From Bacteroidota bacterium (lineage in GTDB: Bacteria > Bacteroidota > Bacteroidia > Chitinophagales > Chitinophagaceae), in NCBI GenBank assembly GCA_013289065.1, contig JABDAP010000018.1, forward strand, positions 1-40,294: 40,294 bases of DNA, written 5' to 3'. The notes beneath the pieces are model-generated. The model did no database searches and was not told where the DNA came from. It was given only the letters and a program-made list of their open reading frames with translations. The stretch's first letter is position 1. Every line of letters starts with the position of its first letter. The position numbers and the translations under genes were made by a program. Positions 33,276-40,294 of this stretch are shown here, piece after piece.

Positions 33276-34793
33276 TTATTTTTTATTTATTTGTTGAAAG
33301 GCTGCAGGAAGGAAATCGCAAATATCACCTGCGCGCATCGCTGTTTCTCCTAAAACATTTTTTGCAAGGTCGCCTGCAAGGCCGTGTATGTATACGCTTA
33401 ATAAGCCTGTTTCGAGCGGAGAATATTTTTGCGCAAGGATGCCTGTAATGATTCCCGTGAGTACATCTCCGCTGCCGCCTTTTGCCATGCCGGGGTTTCC
33501 TGTGTTATTAAAATAACTTTCGCCGGAAGGTGTGGTGATACAGGTATGCGCTCCTTTCAATATCACATACACTTTGAATTTTTTTGAAAATGCAACCTGC
33601 AGTTCATGTCTTTCAAAATCATCATTTGATCTTCCTGCGATCCGTTCAAATTCTTTGGGATGCGGTGTAAGAATAGAATTTGCCGGAATCTGGTCCAGCC
33701 ATTTTTTTTCCTGCCCGAGTATATTCAGTGCATCCGCATCAATCACCAGAGATTGGCTGCTTTTTGTAAGCAGGCCATACAACATTTTTTGCGTGATCTG
33801 TTCTGTACCAATGCCGGGGCCGATCCCGACAGATGAAAAGTTCTCAGTACCGATCATATCACCAATCATTTTTTCATTGGCATCAACCGTTACCATTGTT
33901 TCCGGATTGCTTACCTGCATAATTTCATAACCGCATTGCGGGAGATGAACTGTGAGTAAACCCGCACCACTTCTCAAACAGGCGCGCGCCGATAAAACTG
34001 CGGCACCGATCTTTCCATAGCTTCCTGCAATAAGCAATGCGTGGCCAAATGTTCCTTTGTGTGAAAATTTTCTGCGCGGCCTGAAGATGTTTTTTATCAG
34101 ATCTTTTGTGATGAGATATTTACCGGATGGTTCTGCATCTATAAATTTTTTACTTAAGCCAATGTCTATTATTTCCCAATCGCCAACATATTCCGCATTT
34201 TGGGCAAAGAAGAAAGCATACTTGGGAAACTGGAAAGTTAATGTGTGCTGGGCTTTGACAATAGCGGAAGAATGATCAGAAGAAATATCTGCAAATAATC
34301 CGGAAGGAATATCGATCGAAATAATTTTATTGCCGTTTTGATTGATCGTATTAATGCAGCCTGCCATAAATCCTGTTACCGGCCTTGATAAACCGGTTCC
34401 GAAAAGGGCATCGATGATGATATCATTTTTTTGTAAATCAAAATCATCGGCTGACAAAAGAATATGAATGACCGAACTATTTTTTTCTTCGAGCCTTTTT
34501 TTATTGATGATACATTCTTCTGAATATTTTCCTTCGCCTGCAATAAATACTTTTACTTCAAAACCCGAAACCAGTAACATACGCGCAATAGCCAACCCAT
34601 CGCCGCCATTATTTCCATGCCCGCAGAAAACAGAGAATGAATTTTCTTTGTTGAACTTTTGTTTGATCCATTCAACGCATTTCGCAGCGGCTCGTTCCAT
34701 CAGATCAATTGAGGCACTGGGTTCATTTTGTATGGTGAACCTGTCTGCTTCTCTGATCTGTTTTGAAGAAAATATTTTTAATGGCGATAGCAT
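33276..34793 (-). CDS. nnr: Bifunctional NAD(P)H-hydrate epimerase / ADP-dependent dehydratase
   Basis: The 505-residue product has the N-terminal YjeF_N epimerase domain (about 1-215; FCGHGNNGGDGLAIARML with the NNGGDG loop) and a C-terminal ribokinase-like dehydratase domain (about 225-500; GIGPGIGTE, LTPHPKEFER, and NPGMAKGGSGDVLTG near the nucleotide site). Together they repair damaged NAD(P)HX to NAD(P)H in the cytoplasm. Length and order match the usual bacterial fusion. A -7-like element (34811-34818) lies 18 bp upstream. It is divergent from the aminotransferase gene. Confidence 0.94.
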   Translation of the reverse strand: MLSPLKIFSSKQIREADRFTIQNEPSASIDLMERAAAKCVEWIKQKFNKENSFSVFCGHGNNGGDGLAIARMLLVSGFEVKVFIAGEGKYSEECIINKKRLEEKNSSVIHILLSADDFDLQKNDIIIDALFGTGLSRPVTGFMAGCINTINQNGNKIISIDIPSGLFADISSDHSSAIVKAQHTLTFQFPKYAFFFAQNAEYVGDWEIIDIGLSKKFIDAEPSGKYLITKDLIKNIFRPRRKFSHKGTFGHALLIAGSYGKIGAAVLSARACLRSGAGLLTVHLPQCGYEIMQVSNPETMVTVDANEKMIGDMIGTENFSSVGIGPGIGTEQITQKMLYGLLTKSSQSLVIDADALNILGQEKKWLDQIPANSILTPHPKEFERIAGRSNDDFERHELQVAFSKKFKVYVILKGAHTCITTPSGESYFNNTGNPGMAKGGSGDVLTGIITGILAQKYSPLETGLLSVYIHGLAGDLAKNVLGETAMRAGDICDFLPAAFQQINKK

Positions 34794-34810
34794 GCAGTGA
34801 ATACTTTCTG

Positions 34811-34818
34811 CAAAAGTA
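34811..34818 (-). promoter_or_regulatory. -7 element TACTTTTG of the nnr promoter
   Basis: The minus strand reads TACTTTTGC, an exact TAnnTTTG, 18 bp before the nnr start codon. A -33 TTG at the best distance is not evident. Confidence 0.5.
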
Positions 34819-34900
34819 ATTCAATGCCTGATCTTCCTATTAAAATACCCTGCAATCCCTCTGCTCCTGTTTGCAGCGGTTAATCTTACAAAAACGGGAA

Positions 34901-34930
34901 TTTGACAACTGTTTTTATTTTGTATTTTCA
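34901..34930 (+). promoter_or_regulatory. Possible promoter of the aminotransferase gene
   Basis: TTTG at 34901-34904, an 18-nt spacer and TATTTTCA at 34923-34930 fit the Bacteroidota pattern except for the last bases of the -7 box. The start codon is at 34965. Confidence 0.4.
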
Positions 34931-34964
34931 TGTAAACCTGTTCGGTTAAACCCATACTTACGAA

Positions 34965-36227
34965 ATGCAAAAAAGATCATTTATAAAAACCATGGCTATG
35001 GCCGGTTTATCGGCGCCCTTCTCTACAAGTGCTTTGGATAAATGGATACGGCTGGCTGATAAAAGGCCAATAAATGACCTTGCTTCAGATGATGATTTCT
35101 GGATAGCTATCCGCGGCGAATACAACCTGAAACCGGATTATATCAATCTTGAAAATGGTTATTATAATATTTTACCAAAAGAAATACTGGAAAATTATAT
35201 CAAACATATCCGTGAAGTAAATTATCAGGGTTCTTATTATATGCGTACGGTGCAGTTTGATAATAAAAAGAATATGGCCGCGAAAGTGGCGGAGTTATTG
35301 GGTTGTACAACGGATGAACTGGTGCTTACCAGAAATACGACGGAGTCGCTCGACATGATCATCGGCGGTTTTAGATGGAACGCAGGCGATGAAGCAGTGA
35401 TGGCGGAACAGGATTATGGATCGATGCTGGAAATGTTCAGGCAGGTTTCAAAAAGATATGGTACGGTAAATAAAATTCTATCTATTCCCAATCATCCGGC
35501 ATCCGATGATGAGATCGTTAATCTTTATGCAAATGCCATCACACCAAAAACAAAACTGCTGATGGTTTGTCATATGGTGAATATCACCGGCCAGATATTA
35601 CCCATTCAAAAGATCTGCGATATGGCGCATAGCAAAGGCGTTCAGGTAATGGTTGATGGTGCACATGCGGTGGCGCATATCCGTTTCGCTATTCCTGATC
35701 TGCATTGCGATTATTATGCGGCGAGCCTGCACAAATGGTTAACAGTTCCGTTAGGTGTTGGCATGTTGTACGTGCGCAGGGATAACATCAATAAGATCTG
35801 GCCATTGCTTGCTGAAGCGGAAAGAAAAGAAGATGATATTTCAAGGCTGAATCATATCGGCACACATCCCGTGCATACCGACCTGGCTGTTTCTGATGCG
35901 ATTGATTTTTATCATAAGATCGGTGGCGAGAGAAAAGAAGCCAGGCTACGTTACCTGCAGCAATACTGGACAACAAAAGTTCGCAATCTTTCCAATGTAA
36001 TTCTAAATACACCTGCCGACCCAACGCGTTCCTGTGCCATTGCAAACGTTGGTATCAAAGGAATGAAGCCTGCTGAGATGGCTGAAACTTTATTGAAAAA
36101 TTACAGGATCTACACTGTTGCCATCGATGGCGCCAATGTGCATGGCTGCCGTATTACACCGAATATATTTACTACTGTTTCGGAATTAGATGTGCTTGTA
36201 AAAGCATTGAGTGAGATGGGAGTGTGA
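34965..36227 (+). CDS. Class V aminotransferase-like PLP enzyme, exported
   Basis: The 420-residue product starts MQKRSFIKTMAMAGLSAPFS, a Tat-like signal (KR instead of RR). The PLP fold type I core is clear: NTTESLDMIIGGF, DGAHAVAHIRFAIPDLHCD with the PLP-binding Asp, and SLHKWLTVPLGVGML with the Schiff-base Lys. It is similar to isopenicillin-N epimerase and cysteine-desulfurase-like members of class V. An exported PLP enzyme with a Tat signal is a common pattern in Bacteroidota; substrate unknown. A long hairpin (36227-36271) starts on the last base of its stop codon. Confidence 0.85.
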   Translation: MQKRSFIKTMAMAGLSAPFSTSALDKWIRLADKRPINDLASDDDFWIAIRGEYNLKPDYINLENGYYNILPKEILENYIKHIREVNYQGSYYMRTVQFDNKKNMAAKVAELLGCTTDELVLTRNTTESLDMIIGGFRWNAGDEAVMAEQDYGSMLEMFRQVSKRYGTVNKILSIPNHPASDDEIVNLYANAITPKTKLLMVCHMVNITGQILPIQKICDMAHSKGVQVMVDGAHAVAHIRFAIPDLHCDYYAASLHKWLTVPLGVGMLYVRRDNINKIWPLLAEAERKEDDISRLNHIGTHPVHTDLAVSDAIDFYHKIGGERKEARLRYLQQYWTTKVRNLSNVILNTPADPTRSCAIANVGIKGMKPAEMAETLLKNYRIYTVAIDGANVHGCRITPNIFTTVSELDVLVKALSEMGV

Positions 36228-36271
36228 CGCTTAACGCAAAACGCCAATCAAATGCGTTCTGCGTTAAGCGT
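36227..36271. repeat. Intergenic hairpin with GCGTTAAGCGT core
   Basis: ACGCTTAACGCAAAACGC (36227-36244) pairs with 36254-36271 over 18 bp with one mismatch, loop 9 nt. It lies between the convergent ends of the aminotransferase and the small secreted protein, and probably terminates one or both. Confidence 0.8.
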
Positions 36272-36286
36272 TTCGCGTTCAGCATC

Positions 36287-36709
36287 TTAATTACTGTTAT
36301 TACTGTCCGCGTAAGTTGCACTGTTAAACTCGATCCGGAAACCTTTTTCTGAGCTGGTTAATTTGCCTCTCCAGTTATTATTTTTAAACATACCTGAGAG
36401 CCATTCGATCGTGTTGGTGTCAGCATGAAATACATATCTGCCAATTTCGTAATCATCTTCGGCCGTACTGAATGCTACTTTGTATTTACCATTTGCAAGC
36501 AACACCACATTTCCGATATAGATCGTTGGAATACCTGAATACAATTCATACCTGCCCAAATGTGGGCCGTTCTTTTCTACAGGTTGTGTTGTTATATTCG
36601 GAACAGCATTTCTTGCCGGTGCCTGGATCACCGTTTTTGTTTGCGCAAAACCAATGTGCATGCACATTACAGCTACACAAAAACAAAAGAGGTATTTAAA
36701 ATTTCGCAT
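36287..36709 (-). CDS. Small secreted protein of unknown function
   Basis: From the ATG at 36709 the product has 140 residues and a signal peptide (MRNFKYLFCFCVAVMCMHIG, cleaved near FAQ). The longer start at 36742 would overlap the OmpA stop. The mature part has LGRYELYSGIPTIYIGNVVLL, EIGRYVFHADTNTIEWLSGMF and FRIEFNSATYAD, a beta-rich pattern (G-x-Y repeats and WLSG). I do not recognise a named family. It is the last gene of the type IX-associated operon. Confidence 0.6.
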   Translation of the reverse strand: MRNFKYLFCFCVAVMCMHIGFAQTKTVIQAPARNAVPNITTQPVEKNGPHLGRYELYSGIPTIYIGNVVLLANGKYKVAFSTAEDDYEIGRYVFHADTNTIEWLSGMFKNNNWRGKLTSSEKGFRIEFNSATYADSNNSN

Positions 36710-36738
36710 ACAATACAATTTATTCAATTCATTTTTTA

Positions 36739-38889
36739 TCAATGGAAAGTGGCTTTGATCGAAACCCTTCTGTTCAATGCCCTTCCTTCTTCTGTATTAT
36801 TATCAGCGATCGGCCTTTCCAATCCAAACCCTGCTGATGTGAACCTTCCGGCACTAAATCCTTTCTTCACAAAGAACGATACAACTGAAGCGGCTCGCCT
36901 GTTAGACAGGTCTTTGTTATATGCAGCGCCTGCCCTGTTATCAGTATGTCCTTCTATGTAGAGCGTAACATTGGGATAATCTTTGATGATATCTGCCACT
37001 TCATTCAACGGTTTCAACGCAGCGGGTGATAATTCTGCACTGGCTGTTTTAAAGAATACCATTTTTGCAAGCTCATTCAGCCTTGCCTGGATATCAGGGC
37101 AACCAAAGTTTTCTTTTGTTCCTTTTACATCAGGGCATTTGTCTTTACTGTCCGGAATACCATCACCATCCCTGTCTCTTTCAACAACCGGCGGTGGCGG
37201 CGGAACAACGATAGGTGTTAGCAAAACGGGCTGTAACACCAATCGTTTTTCTGTTCCGGTATTATTCACCAGTAATGAATCTTCTAAGTAGCCGTTGCGT
37301 GTGAAATGCAGCATATATGCACGTCCGGGCCTTACGGGGAAATGAAAATTGCCTGTGATATCTGTTATAAACGAATCAACTACCGGTGTTTCTTCATCCA
37401 GTAATCGCATCACCACTTTTGCAGAATCCAGCCTTCGTAATGTTGTTTTGCTGAGAACGGTTCCTTCCATCTGAACGGTGAACGGTGCATTCTCAAACAT
37501 GTAAATATCATCTGTCCCCAAACGGTTACTGCTGAAGAAACCTTTTGTTTTCTTATCATTATAGATAATACCGAAATCATCAAAACTTGTATTGATCGGG
37601 TATCCAAGGTTAACGGGTGTTTTCCAGTTACCTTTTGTTATGTATGTTTTATAAATATACAGCCCACCCAATCCCGCCAATCCATCCGAACTGAAATACA
37701 ATGTATCGCCTTTGATCGTTGGAAACAATTCGTTGCCTGCTGTATTGATCTTGTTATCCAGATTGAATACAACGGTCATGTCGTAATCGCTCGCGGTGCT
37801 TACATAATAAATATCGCTTCCGCCCATACCGCCGGGTTTATTGCTGCAGAAGTACAAACGTGTTTCATCATCGCTGAGTGCGGGATGATAAAAATCGAAT
37901 TCAGGTTGTACAAAAGGCAATATTTTAATGTTGCCCCAGGTACCGTTTTCTAAAGTAGCCACACATATTTCGAGGTTATATCTTCCGTTGCTGGCTTTTA
38001 AATTATTACGGGTGAAATAAACTTTATCGCCTGCTTTATTAAAACAAAGCGGGCCGTAATTATATTTCGTATTTAATTCGTTACTGAATTTTTCAAGTTT
38101 GTGTATCGTGCCGTTATAATTGCTGTGCATGCCGCTTACGAGAATGATATCGTTATCATTACTTGTTTGCGAAGTGTAATCATCATTTGCTTTGATCGAT
38201 CCGTTATAGCTCCTGGAAGAATGGCCGGGAACGGTATCTGTTATATACAGGTCGGCCGTATCCCTTACCATATAAATATTGGCGAATGGCAAACCATCCC
38301 AGCCAAACTCTCTTTCGGAAGATGGCCTTGAATAACGGTTTGATACGAACACCATTCCACGCTGATAAAACTGGGGGCTGAAATCCTGCTGTTGTGTATT
38401 CAGGTTCAACAGGTGTATGGAATAATCCAGTGAATCACGCAGCAGGATCTGTGTATTGGAAAAACCTTTGAAACGTTCTGCCAATAAATTACCTGTTCTT
38501 GAAGAAGTTTCTTTGGATAATTTTTTATAAATTTTTGCCGCTTCATTATATTGTTTCTGGTTAGCGAGCAATTCTGCTATGCGTTGACTGGTGAAAAATA
38601 AACCCCCGTACTTACTTTCATATTTCTGGTAGTACACAAGTGCTGAATCATAATTTTTGATGTACCAGTACGATTCGGCGATATGTAAGCTGGCCAGTGA
38701 ATCGTTCCTGCTGGGATGTTTCAGGCTGGTTTTGAAAAAAGGGATAGCGTACATGTAACGCTGGTCATTGAATTCTTTTTCGCCATTGCGGAAATATACT
38801 TCTGCCCTTCGCGACCGGCCATCCTGCGCCACAGAAAGCGTTTGAAACCCTGAAAGAAAAATAAGAATATATAGTATAATTTTTTTCAT
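36739..38889 (-). CDS. OmpA-family protein with TPR, PD40 repeats and TSP3-like linker
   Basis: The 716-residue product has a signal peptide and then N-terminal TPR-like helices (about 25-140). A WD40-like PD40 propeller follows (about 170-470; DETRLYFCSNKPGGMGGSDIY and similar). Next come a carboxypeptidase-regulatory-like domain (about 480-560) and a calcium-type linker DRDGDGIPDSKDKCPD. It ends with a peptidoglycan-binding OmpA domain (about 600-716; VTLYIEGHTDNRAGAAYNKDLSNRRA). Such proteins anchor the type IX secretion or gliding machinery to peptidoglycan; PorE is a related example. It lies 46 bp after the PorP/SprF gene, the usual partner. Confidence 0.9.
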   Translation of the reverse strand: MKKIILYILIFLSGFQTLSVAQDGRSRRAEVYFRNGEKEFNDQRYMYAIPFFKTSLKHPSRNDSLASLHIAESYWYIKNYDSALVYYQKYESKYGGLFFTSQRIAELLANQKQYNEAAKIYKKLSKETSSRTGNLLAERFKGFSNTQILLRDSLDYSIHLLNLNTQQQDFSPQFYQRGMVFVSNRYSRPSSEREFGWDGLPFANIYMVRDTADLYITDTVPGHSSRSYNGSIKANDDYTSQTSNDNDIILVSGMHSNYNGTIHKLEKFSNELNTKYNYGPLCFNKAGDKVYFTRNNLKASNGRYNLEICVATLENGTWGNIKILPFVQPEFDFYHPALSDDETRLYFCSNKPGGMGGSDIYYVSTASDYDMTVVFNLDNKINTAGNELFPTIKGDTLYFSSDGLAGLGGLYIYKTYITKGNWKTPVNLGYPINTSFDDFGIIYNDKKTKGFFSSNRLGTDDIYMFENAPFTVQMEGTVLSKTTLRRLDSAKVVMRLLDEETPVVDSFITDITGNFHFPVRPGRAYMLHFTRNGYLEDSLLVNNTGTEKRLVLQPVLLTPIVVPPPPPVVERDRDGDGIPDSKDKCPDVKGTKENFGCPDIQARLNELAKMVFFKTASAELSPAALKPLNEVADIIKDYPNVTLYIEGHTDNRAGAAYNKDLSNRRAASVVSFFVKKGFSAGRFTSAGFGLERPIADNNTEEGRALNRRVSIKATFH

Positions 38890-38935
38890 TACCTGTATTT
38901 ATGATCAGAAGTACCTTGGTGATGCAACTTTTCCC

Positions 38936-39781
38936 TTACTTGTTCCGAATTCCATATGCATACCCTAAACGCAATTGTTTACTTAACTGCAGTTCCGCCA
39001 TACCCACTATTGCATCGCCCGTTCTGTATGAAAAGCCGAATGAAATCACATTGTCGATCCACAGGTTTGTATTCAGGTCATATTCAACCGGCGCACCGCT
39101 TGCCGCTTTTACCGGGATAGATGGTTTGAACACCAGATCCTGGTTCAGGTTCACTACAAAACCGGAGGCAAGATACAAATGCAGATCCCTTCCATTAACC
39201 GAAGACACATCTGCCGTATTATCATAACTGAGTTTTGTTTTTAATAAAGCGGGGGTTGATACGCCGATATAAAATCTGTCGGAGTTATAATATATACCAG
39301 CCGCTGCCGAAGGTAAGATACCGCTGATATTCTGGTTAAATGTTGGATCGTTCGGCTGAAAAGTTCTTACCTCGCTGTAGTTAGCCCGGTAATTCAATAA
39401 GCCGGCCTGGAGGCCAAGGCTTAATGTTCCTGATTCTGTTAGCTGAATACGAAAAGCATAAGAAGCATTCAAACCGGTTGTACGTTCAACACCCAGCCTG
39501 TCATCATATAACTGAACACCCACACCGATCTTCTTTTCATGAATGGGCATATCAAAACCAACCGAAGTTGTTTGCGGCGCACCATCAATTCCAACCCATT
39601 GGTTCCGGTATAAAGCAGTAGCAGTTACTACACCACGGCTTCCTGCATAGGCAGGGTTAATGTTCAACATATTGAACATATATTGGGAATACATGGGCGG
39701 TTGCTGTGCCTTAGCAGACACAGAAGCCAGTAAAATAAAAACCACCAATCCCCATCTGACTTTCATCATCAAAACACGCAT
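38936..39781 (-). CDS. PorP/SprF-family type IX secretion outer-membrane protein
   Basis: The 281-residue product has a signal peptide; the ATG at 39766 (MKVRWGLVVFILLASVSAKA) may be the true start rather than 39781. After it comes QQPPMYSQYMFNMLNINPAYAGSRG, the PorP/SprF signature (here the YSQYMFNMLNINPAYAG core), then barrel strands such as GVGVQLYDDRLGVERTTGLN and a terminal GYAYGIRNK. Members sit in the outer membrane and anchor or export adjacent CHU_C-bearing surface proteins. The CHU_C gene is 55 bp upstream and the OmpA gene 46 bp downstream, a standard set. Confidence 0.93.
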   Translation of the reverse strand: MRVLMMKVRWGLVVFILLASVSAKAQQPPMYSQYMFNMLNINPAYAGSRGVVTATALYRNQWVGIDGAPQTTSVGFDMPIHEKKIGVGVQLYDDRLGVERTTGLNASYAFRIQLTESGTLSLGLQAGLLNYRANYSEVRTFQPNDPTFNQNISGILPSAAAGIYYNSDRFYIGVSTPALLKTKLSYDNTADVSSVNGRDLHLYLASGFVVNLNQDLVFKPSIPVKAASGAPVEYDLNTNLWIDNVISFGFSYRTGDAIVGMAELQLSKQLRLGYAYGIRNK

Positions 39782-39836
39782 GTGATTACTTTTCTTTTTT
39801 ACCTAAATTAATATTTTTATATGCTACCATTTGCGG

Positions 39837-40294
39837 CTATCGTTTCAACGTGATGAAGCCTGCAAATTTGCGCACAGAATTATTTGCGGTATTGGTGGCC
39901 AATACAATATAATAATAAGTGCCGTCAGGAAGATCATCTCCCAGGAGACGATTTGCCTGGTTTCCTTTTCCATCAAATGTGTTTTTGTAATCAGGCGCCG
40001 TGTATACCAGGTTACCCCAACGGTTAAACAATTGAAAACTGATGGTTGTACCAACCGGCCTGGTGATAACGAACAGATCATTTACACCATCATGGTTTGG
40101 TGAGAAACCACCCGGTATAAATATATCTACAAACGGTATCACAAACTTGGTTGGGTTCCGCACGCCTATTCCGTTACCAACTGTTGGATCGTTTGATAAA
40201 ATATTAAAGCTTCCGAATGGAGACCTTGCCGTCATCGTAGCCTGATTATTCAACACACCTGAGAATCCGTTTGGTGTCATTTTGATCGTTACCT
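39837..40294 (-). CDS. Gliding-motility-type surface protein, C-terminal part, open at window edge
   Basis: Only the last 152 codons are inside; the frame is open through the right edge. The end is a CHU_C (type B) C-terminal domain: VDIFIPGGFSPNHDGVNDLFV, then FQLFNRWGNLVYTAPDY, LPDGTYYYIV and FAGFITLKR. This domain is a T9SS sorting signal and is handled by the neighbouring PorP/SprF protein. Just before it, residues such as GSFNILSNDPTVGNGIGVRNP suggest a repeat-rich adhesin-like body. The rest is outside the window, so its role is unknown. Confidence 0.85.
   Translation of the reverse strand, partial: VTIKMTPNGFSGVLNNQATMTARSPFGSFNILSNDPTVGNGIGVRNPTKFVIPFVDIFIPGGFSPNHDGVNDLFVITRPVGTTISFQLFNRWGNLVYTAPDYKNTFDGKGNQANRLLGDDLPDGTYYYIVLATNTANNSVRKFAGFITLKR

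Overview
The window looks like a chromosomal segment of a Bacteroidota bacterium, most likely family Chitinophagaceae. The evidence is a SusC/SusD pair, TonB-type beta-barrels, a LacI-type regulator with a CGCAAACGTTTGCG operator, type IX secretion / gliding proteins (PorP/SprF, OmpA-PD40, CHU_C C-terminal domain), A-rich start regions without Shine-Dalgarno sequences, and TTG-N19-TAnnTTTG-like promoters. No tRNA, rRNA, CRISPR array or insertion sequence was seen.

Layout. 1-2005 is a rearranged area: the end of an unknown gene, the N-terminal part of an AsmA-like gene, a LacI gene without its normal 3' end, a fossil beta-barrel C-terminus and two terminators. A 44-bp piece identical to part of the haloperoxidase gene (3378-3421, inverted) sits exactly at the AsmA/LacI junction (692-735). 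2076-9763 is a minus-strand operon: GH65 enzyme, small membrane-anchored protein, vanadium-haloperoxidase-like (PAP2) lipoprotein, two outer-membrane barrels, second haloperoxidase. 9864-20999 holds three very large CRTAC1-type lipoproteins (FG-GAP/VCBS plus ASPIC/UnbV), with one plus-strand SRPBCC/GyrI-like gene between the first and second. 25488-30170 is a SusD/SusC pair, preceded by a LacI operator. 30503-36227 is mixed: class A beta-lactamase-like protein, MetX-like alpha/beta hydrolase, DUF1543 protein, bifunctional NAD(P)HX repair enzyme and a class V aminotransferase. 36287 to the right edge is a T9SS/gliding-type operon.

The most interesting part is the island 21176-25105, between the SusC/SusD operon and the CRTAC1 genes. 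It encodes two paralogous short peptides with a double-glycine leader and an eight-cysteine, knottin-like core. It also encodes a membrane disulfide-forming protein (inactive C39-like domain, VKOR, thioredoxin) and a DUF6734-type protein that looks like a glycosyltransferase. Together these resemble the logic of a glycocin pathway: leader-directed export, disulfide formation and glycosylation of a Cys-rich peptide. No C39 ABC exporter lies in the window. The second peptide arose by a tandem duplication of about 420 bp that also copied, and left as a fossil, the 3' end of the VKOR gene.

All functions are read from motifs by eye; no search was run.
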